From Phyllostachys edulis (Eukaryota; Streptophyta; Magnoliopsida; Poales; Poaceae): a stretch of 64,000 bases of DNA. Of the stretch, positions 48,101 to 59,366 are shown piece by piece; positions within the stretch are counted from its first letter, which is position 1, and every line of letters begins with the position of its first letter. The stretch lies in the NCBI GenBank assembly GCA_036346405.1, contig CM070567.1:45681633-45745632 (forward strand), given 5' to 3'. The position numbers were made by a program, and so were the translations under genes. The notes below the pieces were generated by a model. It did not search any database and was not told the origin of the DNA. It saw only the letters and a program-made list of their open reading frames with translations.

Positions 48101-49720
48101 CAAGTCTAATACTTTGTTTACAAATTGTATGTATGCATGCTTTTGTGTCAAAGTAATTTCCCGATTAGAGGTAGCTATTCCTATTGCATGGTTGCCCTTA
48201 AATTGTTATCCCCTACCACAAACATAAGTTAGTAATATCGCTGGTGAATTAGAGCCCGGTGATTTAATTATGCTCTTTTATTTTTTTTCGGTGTCATGCT
48301 TAGAAATGCTTAGCTACCGGTAGAATTGAGCGGTTATCGACTTAGTCGATAACCTTGATCACACAAAATTATTACTATCTTTATGCTCAGCACCTTGTGC
48401 TTTGTTATCTTCTAAAGTCAACAACTGAAAATAAAAATAAAATGTTTGAGACTTGGGCGCAATGGTTGTTGGTGTGATCTTATGGTGTGATGGAATGGTG
48501 CCCAAGTTAATCAAGGACTGAGTTACTTGCGCCACCGTACCGAGCAATTTGTGTACTAACCACATGAGAGGGATATGGGACCTCTCTTGACTTAGTACTT
48601 TGGCGTGTGTTAGCTCCGGGTCGCATGGCGGTTGTGTGCGTTGTGTTGAAAAAGAAACTTATGTGTGTTTGGGTGAGTAGTGGTGGATGTTATCCACTAC
48701 AAGGAGCATCGTCCTTTATCAGGAGATGAGCATCTTTGATGACTCCGCATCAACATATGGGGCTTCCTCCCATATGGGCGACTCGTAGTTAATGCACAAT
48801 ATTGGAAACGTCTCGTAGGGCTTAGCTCCGCCGGCACACCAAAATAAGTGTGCTTTATCGCGTGGCATTAAGGAGCGGTCTGACATGTGGGTACATTGGT
48901 ACACCTCTGCAGGGTTCAATCCATTCGAATAGCCTCGTCCTAGGTTATGGACACACTTGGATACGCCCTGTGAGAACTAGACTACAACTTTTAATTAAAA
49001 CTTGATGTGGGTGGTATGAATGGGGAATTCATGCTATGGTTGTGGTGGCTATTGGGTTAGCCACTTCCAGGATATCTTGTTACTTTTATTATTTGTATAT
49101 CGCTATTTTTATCAAGTAAAATCAGATTGTAAAATTGCCTTCAATCTATTACATTATTGCAAATGAAAACTTGCTTTATGCTAAAAATGAGTCTAGAGCC
49201 TGCTCCACTTAAATAAGCTTGCATGTAGCTATTTATATAGGTCTGTTACTCTACACGTAAGTCTTGTGAGTACATTTTTGTACTCATTTGCTATGCTTTA
49301 ATTAAGTTATTGCAGAGGAGGAAGGTGAACCCCAAGGGTTATACTTTTGCGAGATGTGCGGTGGTTTCGAGGACTAGGTTGGTGGCTCAGTTAGTTGCCT
49401 TGTGGGTTTGAAGGCACACTACTTGGCTTTTGTTTTTCGCCATCTTATGGCACCTTGCTTCCGCTGTTACTTATGTCTCTTTAGTTGTATTTGGCCGGTC
49501 GGCCCCTTTTGTAATAACTCTCTACTATATGTCTTTTGAATTGCTAAGTTGTGCTTTGGATTCTATTGTGTGGAATGGAATTGATGCATAATTTTTGTAT
49601 GGGGTATGTGTAGTGCATTCTGGGAAGTACATATACGCTGAGAGTCGTGATATTTGATTTGTAATGCTTGAATCATCTTAATGGTTAAGTATTACAAGTT
49701 AAATACCCCGGGTTCTCACA
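45187..49720 (+). repeat. 3' LTR of element C (4534 bp)
   Basis: It starts TGTAACATCCC and ends GGGTTCTCACA, followed by the TAGTG duplication. It pairs with 21361-25893. Confidence 0.93.
48333..48353. repeat. Palindrome GTTATCGACT/AGTCGATAAC in 3' LTR of C
   Basis: This is the second copy of the palindrome at 24518-24538, unchanged although flanking bases differ. Confidence 0.8.
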
Positions 49721-49725
49721 TAGTG

Positions 49726-50108
49726 ATAGGCCTGATTACCAACGGTTACTGGGTTTTTCGGAACTTTTTCGACTCAAACTTTGAAATTCTGTTTTTTACC
49801 GACCGCAACGAACCGAGAAATTGCCGAAATTTAGCCGAATTTTCACCGAAATTTCGACGAAAATTTTAAGAAATAAGATCAACACAACACCAAGCAATGG
49901 CATATTATCAGAAAAAGAAACCGAAGCTCAACGGCTCAAGCCTCGATCTCATGATGTCAAACAGGCAAGTTATTACACCTAAATCTACAAACATTATGAC
50001 ATCACACCAAAGCGCAAATGTATACATAGCAAGTTAAAATAATAACAAAGATCGAACACTGTTCGATAATAATAGACCTAGTTACCAATTCAGAACTGCT
50101 TGTTCAAC
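49726..50108. other. Left arm of the hAT element
   Basis: This is non-coding sequence with subterminal repeats: TTTTTCGGAA, ACCGACC, two CCGAAATTT copies and ACCGAAATTTCG between 49745 and 49865. In hAT elements such repeats usually bind the transposase. Beyond 49870 it is AT-rich and featureless. Confidence 0.6.
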
Positions 50109-50340
50109 TTAAGACAGTGGATAAACATACATGCTGCATGAAGCTATTATCTCAAAATAAGCTTTTTGGTTTAATGGGATGCGATTTTCCAACATGAATT
50201 CCATCAACTGAAGGACCCTTTCAGGTTGGCTTCCCTTATTCAATGCTTCCATGAGGGATAAGCATATAACGGCATCTGGTTGTATAGCATTTCCTGTCCC
50301 ACGCACTCCTCCAGCTCCCTTATGATCTAGCTCCCTTAGT
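50109..50340 (-). pseudogene. Possible PPR-like gene fragment inside the hAT
   Basis: The minus-strand frame reads PDAVICLSLMEALNKGSQPE and then RVLQLMEFMLENRIPLNQKA, ending soon after SCSM. The spacing (P-D-x-V...L-x-x-A-L-x-K...P-L-N...) is reminiscent of a pentatricopeptide repeat of an organelle RNA-binding protein. It has no start codon of its own context and nothing similar around it, so it would be a captured exon piece. It could also be a transposon-encoded helix by chance. A family search is needed to decide. Confidence 0.35.
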
Positions 50341-51792
50341 CAGCCATGATGAAGCAAAATAAGGCCATGACACCAGCAACTGAACTATGGAAAGTTAACT
50401 ATATTGTCAATCACTACAACAGTCCTGCCAAAGATGAGTAGGATCAAACTAGAGATATTACTTCAGGCACTAACCCAAATTCTCCACAATGAAAATTCAA
50501 GCAATAACTTCTCATGTAGCCCCTTACATCTTGGGTCAGGAAGCTACAATATTTCAGATAAACAAGCACATCAGTAAGACAGTAATCATCAATACTTGCA
50601 TTATGGAGACCCTCTTCAAGTTGCTTTGTGCAAATCCAGTAGGAAGAATTCAACAAAATACTGTTTTTACTAATTTATATATATATATGATGTTTGTGGA
50701 AAAGAAATGGTAAATTGGTAATGAAAGAACTAGGCATTGCGTACAGCACCCAAAGAATATTCATGCTCTTTGCCTATTGTATGCTCATAGTTCTTTTTTC
50801 CAAACCACTTTCTGCTAATGCATACAGGCATATTCACATTAGACAGCAAGACAAAGACAACACGAGAGAAATTGTAGAGACCTTAGGCTATAAATTAGAA
50901 GTGCATTCGTTCAGATTCCATAGTAGACAGTACTATATTTATCCAAGATAATAAATTCTACTTAGTAAAATATTTATGATATGTAATGCCCCCATTATCC
51001 CTAGTCACACATACACAAGCTCCAGTTGATAAGCTTAAAATGGACTGATCCAATGTTCCACCTCCCTATTTTGAATAGACCAACAGACAAAAAGATATGC
51101 ACACAGAAAGGTATGGGGCAAAGGGGATTGCTATTGATAAGCAACTTTTCCACCAAATATTAAACACTGATTGGTACTGTTGTTAGATAGATGGGTATAC
51201 AATTAATAGAGGCAAAACTAGGTCAAAAACTGAATAAACTCATCCTTGTTTTATGTGCATATAGCAAAATCAACATATGTTTTGGACTGGAGGGAGTACT
51301 ATTATTATGGCGTTAGCTGTTAACAAGAAATGTATGATTCATCATCCCAGTTGAAAAAAGGGTTGAAGTGGCTACTTTCCAATAATACCAGGATGTAAAG
51401 TTGTATTTTATAAATTTTGCCAATATGCTGGGATAAAAACCAAAGAATAAAGTTGCATCTTGTAGGCCATGGAAAGTAAAAAAAATGTCGATGACTTGTA
51501 ACCAGAGAATATATTAATCAAAGGAATGGGTTTTTATATAACACACATGATGTCAACCTAAACTAGGTTGACTTATTTCAAACTTTTTATAACAGAAGAA
51601 CCTTTAAATTAAGTTTAGCTTGGAAGAATGAAAAATGAACTAATCTAGAAGGGTTGAATTAAATAATCAATGGTGTATGAAGCAAAACTCCATATAATTA
51701 TTTGAATAGCTTTGCTTGGTTTGTTCGTTCAGCTCATACATCTTCAATAGAACAATCAAGCAGTTAGATAAGAGAAGTTTGTGATAGCATAC
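50341..51792. other. Non-coding stretch of the hAT (introns or 3' region)
   Basis: This is AT-rich with a short (TA)n run near 50677-50690 and no ORF longer than 85 codons. It lies downstream of the last transposase exon I can follow and may hold introns or a 3' UTR. Confidence 0.5.
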
Positions 51793-53369
51793 CTAATGGG
51801 TAGTACAGGCTTGAGAGGTCCTTCTTCTTACCAAGCCTTGATGGACGAGAACCATGATCTGCGTCCTGTGTTGCATGTGTGAAGTGATCCTCTTCGCTAA
51901 ATCAAAGTGGCAGGTTAACAATTGCAAATGTGAAACAGGAGTCCATTAGCAATATGTTGAACTCAGTTTGAAAGACACAAAAGAACACAAGTACCTTGAG
52001 ACTCAGTTGCTTGGACATATTGCTCTCCTCCTCTTACTCCTCCCTTGCCATCTGGCCTGTCGTCGTCGTCATCGTTACCACCATCATCTTCAGGAGAACT
52101 GTTGTCTTGAGACTAAGCATAATCAAAGCTATTGGGAGGAGTATTCGTGTCATCATCACTTCTCACAATACCCTCCTCTCCATCCACCACCACCTTCTTT
52201 CCTTTCTTCTTCTTTTGCTTACTTGCACAAGTAGGATGTTTCCTCTTTGAAGCCTAGAAGTTGATGGGCTTGTTAAGAACGGCATCATTGGATTTTTCAA
52301 GTCACACTTCATCAATCACGACCTTAGAGGGTTTGGGAGAAACAACTCCTTCATCCACAATGGGCTCATACTCACTAATGAATTTATTCAACCAATCCAT
52401 GATTGTGTTTTCACTGTCAAAAAGTGCGGTCTCCATCAATATTCCACAAACATCTAGCTCTGGCTCTGGCTAGTCCTCCTCCATTTGTTGGATGCAAAGC
52501 TTCAAATTTTAGTGGACATAGACTAATTTGTGCAGCTTGGCATAGCTGAGACAGTTTCTCACTTTCGTATAAATCAACGCTAACATGCTCCAAATACGTT
52601 CGCACCCACTTGAAGACACATTGTGACACAATCCGCAATGCATATTTTTGCAAAACTTTCACATATCCTCCATAAGTCCTCCACCACATAGCTGCAACAA
52701 ATAGCATCCAGAATCATTCAAGCACAATAGAAGTAATGTGGATTAGTGCTCACTTACTTGGAGTCATGTGTGTTGCTGCAATCCGTGTTGTACAACCATC
52801 AAACATCCCTCTATGAGCACGAAACATGTCAAATTCAGCAAGTGTCTCAACTGCTTCTTCCGGGGAGTTGGCAATCCTCTCTATTGTCAACGTGAGTTCC
52901 TTCATATATGATGAGTTGTCACTTAATACATATTTGTAGTTGCTCTTAGGATTGAGAAGATAGGCTGCATCAATGTATGAAATCAGCAAGCATAGTTTGT
53001 AAATATAAAACTTCATGATAAAAGAGTGTATGTCATGTTACCTACATAAATAAGTGTGTTCTTGCAAAGATATTGGACCCTCCTCTTGACCACACCCGTG
53101 AACCTCTTCAAATCTCCTAGACTATCCTCAAAATGAGCTTCCAACTCATGCATAGCGTTCATCAGCATTGGCTTAAAACTAGAGATTGATCCTTTCTTTT
53201 GTTGATCAGCGAATCACAACACACCATTGAGTGGCTTCAACGCATCTGTCACCCACTTGACATCATTCCACCAAGTCCTGCTTGTTAGACAGTCATCTAC
53301 GTAGTCATAGTCCGGATCATCAACCCATTCATTGTTCTTCCACTCCTCTGACACAACCCATTATCGAAA
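51793..53369 (-). pseudogene. hAT transposase, C-terminal exons
   Basis: Minus-strand exons, joined by introns with GT...AG ends that keep the frame (52965-53041, 52692-52757, and probably 51897-51994), encode the second half of a hAT transposase. First comes ADQQKKGSISSFKPMLMNAM and VVKRRVQYLCKN. Next is AYLLNPKSNYKYV, with EAVETLAEFDMFRAHRGMF. Then WWRTYGGYVKVLQKYALRIV, with SEKLSQL, corresponds to the C-terminal dimerisation region, although its usual SSxxERxW core is not seen. A Lys-rich and then acidic tail (EDDGGNDDDD) follows and ends near 51793. In-frame stops (for example near 53190 and 52415) make it non-functional. It continues from 59367-60959 beyond element F. Confidence 0.8.
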
Positions 53370-53374
53370 CTTGT
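53370..53374. repeat. Target-site duplication of element F (left copy)
   Basis: CTTGT precedes the left LTR and recurs at 59362-59366 after the right LTR: a perfect 5-bp duplication. Confidence 0.92.
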
Positions 53375-54644
53375 TGTTAGACCATGTGGCTAGGTCTAGT
53401 ATATTTTAGTTGATGAATAATTGACAATGTTGGGTATTGATGTTATGTGACGTGTGTAATGTGTGTGGACTTATGTCAGTCAAGTTGGGAAGAAATTGTG
53501 CTAGGAAAATATGTTGTTTTGGTCTTTGCATGTGCAGGGTAACTCGGAGGCGATCGTGGTCTACGGCGGTGACCGGGAGATGGCTTGGTGCGAAGTCATG
53601 GTCCAGAGGGTCGATGATGCTAGAGGAGATGGTCGAGCTTGAGTTGGGGTGCGTAGAGATCAAAGATGGGTGATACGTGTTGGAGCTACGAAGGTGTGGT
53701 TCGGAGGCTACGACACGTGACAATTTTAGGGTCTCCAAAATTTGGAAAGCTAAGAAGAGGTATTTTTGGCAAGGGGTGATTTCTACGGTCAGAGATCTCG
53801 GCAGGAGGTCAAGTGCTAGCAGGGGTGGTACACATAGGCTGGCCATGTTTTGGAAGTCTTTGTACGTGAGGCTGTAGGGAGATTAGGTGCTAATAGTGGC
53901 ATGCATGATGGGCTGGGCCACATGCATGATGGGCTGCATAGAAGATATATGTACTAGTTAAGGCTGTACACGTGAGCTTTTGGGATTAGGTTTCTTTTGG
54001 CTATTACGTGAGACATGTTAGTTGCGGCTGCATATAAGTAGACATGATGTGCTAGCGGCGACGGATAGAAAAACAGATTTTGATCCAAGGGATTAAGGGC
54101 TGGCGGCTGTAGCGTTATCTCTAGAAGGGCATGCTGGTGGCAGCTTGATGTGAGGTGCGTGTGGTGGCAGCACACATGCTTGGGGTGATTACGTGAGGAG
54201 GCGCATGCTGTAGGAGATTGGTTGCGATTTGTGCTCACGGCGGCTGCTTTGAAGAAAGAAGGTGCGGCGGCTGCTGGAATCGGCTGGTTCAGTCCACGGC
54301 CAAGTTATCATCTACTACTACTATTTTTCTTGGTTTGTTCCTGTCTTACTTGATCAATCTGAGGGCTATTATTTTACTGTCGTGGAAATAGTAGAAAATC
54401 AAATCTACTAGTTGTTCTAGTTGGACGTGAACTACTTTGTTGGTGACTTGTCTAGATAGTGCTTTACTGCTGCACATTATTGTCTGTTGTCTCGCCGATT
54501 AGCACCAAATATTTGCTACTACTATTCATCTCATAGCTACTGTTACATCGGTTATGTGGAGAAGCTATTGTTGAGGGCTAGGCATCGGCGAAAAATCTTC
54601 CACAATCATTGACCCCCCCTCTGATTATCGTTAATGATCCTATA
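53375..54644 (+). repeat. 5' LTR of element F (1270 bp)
   Basis: It starts TGTTAGACCATGTGG and ends GATCCTATA, where the 3' LTR has GATCCTACA. It has a small duplication of CATGATGGGCTG (about 53906-53937) absent from the 3' LTR. Confidence 0.93.
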
Positions 54645-54646
54645 AG

Positions 54647-54658
54647 TGGTATCAAAGC
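54647..54658 (+). other. Primer-binding site of element F
   Basis: TGGTATCAAAGC starts two bases after the LTR and differs from the initiator tRNA-Met-complementary TGGTATCAGAGC by one base. Confidence 0.88.
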
Positions 54659-54667
54659 GAGGTTTCT

Positions 54668-56983
54668 ATGGTGTTAGAGAGGTATGTAAATCGTCCCCCC
54701 ATGCTAGATGTACTGATTTTGCTTTTTGGAAGTGTCGTATGCAAGCTTATATTGAGGCTCAAGGTAATGATGTTTGGAATAAGGTTTCTAGACCTTATGA
54801 GGTTCCTATTACTGTTACTAATCTAAATAAGATAGATGTTGATTTAAATGCTCAAGCTCGTAACTTGCTATTTCAAGGGATTTCTCGCAAAGAATTTGAT
54901 CGTGTAGCTCGTATTAATTCTGCCCACTTAATATGGAAAACTCTATGCGATTATCATGAAGGAACCACTAAAATTAAGAAAGTGCGTAAAAATCTTTATC
55001 AAAAAGAATATTCTGATTTTGCTATGAAGCCTGGTGAAGCTATTGATGATCTTTTTGCTCGGTTTGAAAAAATATTGTGTAATTTGCGCGGTGTTGATGT
55101 TATTCCTACTGATGAAGATAATGCAACTAAAATTTTGAGATCTTTAGGTTCTGAGTGGTTGATGGTTGTCACAACTATAAATCAAACTATTGATCTAGAT
55201 ACTTTAATCATGGATGATCTTTTCTCTAGATTGAAAACCTATGAGATGGAAGCTTTGCCATCTAAGATTGATAAACCTTCATTTTTAGCACTTGTGACTA
55301 ACCCCATGCAGGCTGCTTTTTCGAGTTCTTGTCTTGTGTCTGTTTTGTCTTCTTTTTCAGAGGAACAGTTCGAACAACTCCCTGAAGAGGATTTGGTGTT
55401 GATCTCCTCACGGTCATACAAGGCACTCAACAACACGAGGATGAGGAAGCGAGGTGGTGTGTCAAGTTTGATCAAGTGCTATGAGTGTAGCGAGCCAGGT
55501 CACATTAAGATGGAGTGTCCCAAGCTCAAGGGGAAGGTGATCAAGGAAGAGAAGAATTATCGTCGTCGGCCATCCAAGAACAACAACACCAAGGGTGACA
55601 ATCTCCATCGAAAATTAGCTGAAAGGTTTCTTGCGGCTATCGAGCATCTTGATCTAAGTGATGTGGAATATGAGAGTTGCGACGACGACGACCACGACAA
55701 TGATGATGCTAAAGGTAAGAAGAAGAACAATGATGACTTCACGGGCATGTGCTTCATGGAAAGAAATGACAACGACGACGACGATGATAATGATCCCGAT
55801 GTGGTAAGACCATCATATGATGAGCTTGAAAATGGTTTGATTAAATTTGGTATTGAATTGAAAAATACAAAAAAGAAACTAAAAGAAAATAATTATCTCG
55901 TTGAAAGCTTAACTTCTGAAATTGATAGACTTAGAGCTTCTATTCCTGATGACGAACCTTGTGAGTCTTGTCAAGTTTTACACTCTGAGTTGGAGGCTGC
56001 TAGAACAATTAATGCATCAACCTTTGTTCAACTTAGGGATGTAACTGCTAAACTTGATGAACTAAGATTGGCACATGATTCTTGTGATGAAAAATTAAAA
56101 CTTGCAAGGCTCAAGTTTAGTTCTCCTACATGTTCAGAGTCAAGTATTTCAAATTTACAATCTAAAACTTGCTCCAATTGTGAATTTCTAGAAGCTAGCT
56201 TAGCGCAAAGATAGAAGCACTGACTAGACAACTTAATGATTTTGCTGAAAAAGATAGATTGATTCAGTCTAGTGCTTCTAAGAATCTTGTGAATAAACCG
56301 GTTAAATGCACAACTTGTCCCACTTTAGCTAAAGAAAATGAGTATCTTAAGGACACCTTAGAGAGATTTTCTTTTGGCAAGAAAATTTTGAATATGATTT
56401 TAGACAAGTCAAAACTGAGTGTCAAAAATACTGGTCTAAGATTTAATACTGCTAATTATGCCAAGAATAATCCACCTAAGATAGTTAAGGTCATTGGACG
56501 TGGGCTAATTGAAACAAAAAGTGAGCCTCATAAAGCGTGTTTAAATCTCTTTCGTTTTGTGCAAAGCTCTTCGCTAATGTTGTAGGTGCTAGCTCATCAT
56601 CTCAAAGGAATTCTAATTATGTTAAATTTCATTGCACCTATTGTGGTAGAGATGGGCACTTGCATGAATTTTGCTTTAGGCGTGTTAAGAAAGAGAAAAA
56701 GGAAAGATTGAATGCCTTAAGACAAAAACGTGCGACCTCTTTTGTTGTCCCTAGAACTAATGCGAAAGCTAGGTTTTCAGAGGACTTTTATGGTGGCTTT
56801 AAATCTGCTTCACGTACTGGTTTGGGATTTAATTCACATAATTCGCGTTCTGATCGCGCACGCACAGGTGGTTCTGGTTCTAGTTTTGTTGATGTTCCTC
56901 CATATCGTGTATCTCAGTACTGGATTCCTAGATCTTATTTGCAGAGTGAGTTGGGGGTGTTTCATCCAATGGGTTTATTCTGA
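54668..56983 (+). pseudogene. Gag of element F (frameshifted)
   Basis: The likely ancestral start is the ATG at 54668, but a one-base shift near 54708 moves the long frame (54646-56214) to a phase with no upstream ATG. That frame has FAFWKCRMQAYIEAQGNDVW, the start of the UBN2-type copia gag domain, then KVRKNLYQKEYSDFAMKPGE, and the zinc knuckle CYECSEPGHIKMECP (about 55478-55522). An Asp-rich run (55680-55800) and coiled-coil-like segments follow. After a stop or frameshift near 56214 and another near 56560, the protein continues to a second knuckle, CTYCGRDGHLHEFC (56633-56674), a basic stretch, and ends at 56983 with no protease motif. Gag would package RNA; Pol must come in trans. Confidence 0.87.
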
Positions 56984-57909
56984 GGGGGAGCTTGTTGTTT
57001 AAAATTTCAGAAGCTTTGTTTATTATACTTGTTAAACAATTCATCAAGTCTAAGCCATTGAAATCAAATGAGGTGTAGAGCTCTCATTATCATATTTACT
57101 CATGTGCTGTGTAGCTTTGATAATGACTGGTTTTAATTACTTTGCCACATTTGAACTAAAGCATGACATGACAGAATACTTTGACTAGATTGATTATAGT
57201 TAGTACTTTGCGATGTTCATTGAAAAGGATTAGCTTTATTGTGAATCTTATTTTAAATCTTGGATATGAAGCTCGCATGTTTCTTATTGCAATTTTTTTA
57301 TGTTCACTCAATTTGGCATGTTATAAAAAAAATGAGAAAGAGACAATTGAAAAGATGTATGCTTCAAGTATGCCATATGTGTGTGTGTGTGTGTGTGTAA
57401 ATGAAAAGTGCTCAAATGAAAAGAAGTATGCTTCAAGCATGCCATCATTGAAAAGAAGTATGCTACAAGCATGCCACATGCTTAAGAATTGAAAGTGGAG
57501 CAATAGGTTGTTACATGAGACTGCTAGCTCATCTAGCTTTAAAGTTTGCTTCATTTTTTAGGCTTTAATTTTTCATTGTGATATCTCATTGTGCTCTTTA
57601 TAATCGGTCTGGTCATTGTTGTGATGCATGTCATTAATTTAACTTGCTAAACATTCTAAAGACTTGTTTTGTCATTGCTATATGGTATATGACTTTATAT
57701 GATCTAGATAGCTCTAGTCAAAAAGATGGTTTGGTTAATTTATTAAATCAATGCGAAGTGACTTGGATAATCTATAAATTTTCTTGATTTTTACTCTCCT
57801 TGCTCTTTTGTTTTAGAATTATTCTTTCTCTAAAGTTCTTGATGATTACATTACCAAAGGGGGAGAAAATGGGAGAAATTGAAAAAAAAAATGGAGACAT
57901 TTGCTTCCC

Positions 57910-57996
57910 TTGTGTTGAGGGGGAGTTCTTCAACTCCTTGTGTTGAGGGGTAGTTTTTCAGCTCCTTGTGTCGAGGGGGAGTTGTTCAGCTGTGGT
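57910..57996 (+). repeat. 28-bp tandem repeat carrying polypurine tracts
   Basis: Three units start TGTTGAGG (57913), TGTTGAGG (57941) and TGTCGAGG (57969), each with GGGGAG or GGGTAG and a CTCCTTG end in the first two. Confidence 0.85.
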
Positions 57997-58096
57997 TTTG
58001 AGGTGTTTGCTTTGCAGCTTTGAAACCTTCTTTTCGCAAATTTCTTTTCTTTCAAAATTCAACTCACAATTTTGAAGTATTGTCAATGTATTCATC

Positions 58097-58107
58097 AAGG
58101 GGGAGAT
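58097..58107 (+). other. Polypurine tract of element F
   Basis: AAGGGGGAGAT directly precedes the 3' LTR start TGTTAGACC at 58108. Confidence 0.88.
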
Positions 58108-59361
58108 TGTTAGACCATGTGGCTAGGTCTAGTATATTTTAGTTGATGAATAATTGACAATGTTGGGTACTGATATTATGTGAGGTGTGTAATGTGTGTG
58201 GACTTATGTCGGTCAAGTTGGGAAGAACTTGTGCCGAGAAAATGTGTTGTTTTGGTCTTTACATGTGCAGGGTAACTCGGAAGCGATCGTGGTCTACGGC
58301 AGTGACCGGAAGATGGCTTGGTGCGAAGTCATGGTCCAGAGGGTTGATGATGCTGGAGGAGATGGTCAAGATCGAGTTGGGGCGCGTGGAGATCAAAGAT
58401 GGGTGATACGTGTTGGAGCTACGAAGGTGCGGTTTGGAGGTTACGACACGTGACAATTTTGGGGTGTCCAAAATTTGGAAAGCTGAGAAGAGGTATTTTT
58501 GGCAAGGGGTGATTTCTGCTATCGGAGATCTCGGTAGGAGGTCAAGTGCTAGCAGCGGTGGTACACATAGGCTGGCCATGTTTTGGAAGTCTTTGTACGT
58601 GAGGCTGTAGGGAGATTAGGTGCTAATAGTGGCATGCATGATGGGCTGCATAGAAGATATATGTACTAGTTGAGGCTATGCACGTGAGCTTTTGGGATTA
58701 GGTTTCTTTTGGCTATTACGTGAGACATGTTAGTTGCGGCTGCATATAAGTAGACGTGATGTGCTAGCGGCGACGGATAGAAAAACAGATTTTTGATCCA
58801 AGGGATTAAGGGCTGGTGGCTGTAGCATTATCTCCAGAAGGACATGCTGGCGGCGGCTTGATGTGAGGTGCGTGTGGCGGTGGCACACATGCTTGGGGTG
58901 ATTACGTGAGGAGGCGCATGCTGTAGGAGATTGGTTGCGATTTGTGCTCATGTTGGCTGCTTTGAAGAAAGAAGGTGCGGCGGCTACTGGAATTGGCTGG
59001 TTCAGTCCACAGCCAAGTTATCATCTACTGCTACTATTTTTCTTGGTTTGTTCCTGTCTTACTTGATCAATCTAAGGGCTGTTGTTTTACTGTCGTGGAA
59101 ATAGTAGAAAATCAAATCTACTAGTTGTTCTAGTTGGACGTGAACTACTTTGTTGGTGACTTGTCTAGATAGTGCTTTACTGCTGCACATTATTGTCTGT
59201 TGTCTAGCCAATTAGCACCAAATATTTGTTGCTATGATTCATCTCATAGCTGTTGTTACATCGGTTAGGTGGAGAAGCTATTGTTGAGGCTGGGCATTGG
59301 CAAAAAATCTTTCACAATCATTCACCCCCCCCCCCCTCTCATTGTCGTTAACGATCCTACA
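58108..59361 (+). repeat. 3' LTR of element F (1254 bp)
   Basis: It matches 53375-54644 and ends GATCCTACA, followed by the CTTGT duplication. A C-homopolymer at 59324-59337 is longer than in the 5' LTR. Confidence 0.93.
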
Positions 59362-59366
59362 CTTGT

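Larger units (their letters stand above)
21361..49720 (+). mobile_element. Element C: Tekay-type gypsy element, interior replaced by nested elements
   Basis: This plus-strand LTR retrotransposon has 4.53-kb LTRs (21361-25893 and 45187-49720), an initiator-Met-type primer site, a gag start at 26680 and a polypurine tract before the 3' LTR. A perfect TAGTG duplication flanks it. Only about 1 kb of its own 5' interior and less than 70 bp of its 3' interior remain; protease, RT, RNase H and integrase are gone. The gap is filled by Sirevirus D with element E nested in it. One deletion inside D's 5' end and C's pol explains the loss. C entered 6 bp inside one end of the hAT element. Confidence 0.92.
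56984..58107 (+). other. Non-coding 3' region of element F with repeated polypurine tracts
   Basis: There is no ORF of note. Purine tracts GAGGGGGAG occur at about 56982, 57858, 57917 and 57973, with a variant at 57945, before the final AAGGGGGAGAT at 58097-58107. Three related units containing GTATGCTTCAAGCATGCC-like sequence lie at 57355-57480, split by a (TG)n run. Multiple polypurine tracts are a Sirevirus trait. Confidence 0.75.
53375..59361 (+). mobile_element. Element F: gag-only, Sirevirus-like non-autonomous copia element
   Basis: This complete 5987-bp LTR element has a perfect CTTGT duplication, LTRs of 1270 and 1254 bp (TGTTAGACC...GATCCTACA), a TGGTATCAAAGC primer site, a gag gene and a polypurine tract. 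No protease, integrase, RT or RNase H motif occurs between gag (ends 56983) and the 3' LTR (58108). Several GAGGGGGAG-type tracts and the two-knuckle gag resemble Sireviruses. It fits the class of terminal-repeat elements carrying only GAG, which need Pol from a relative. It interrupts the hAT transposase gene. The LTRs are very similar, so it is relatively young. Confidence 0.9.

Noticed and set aside
54646..54667. GTG as the start of element F gag
   Set aside because: GTG here overlaps the primer-binding site; the ATG at 54668 with a nearby frameshift is more likely the original start.
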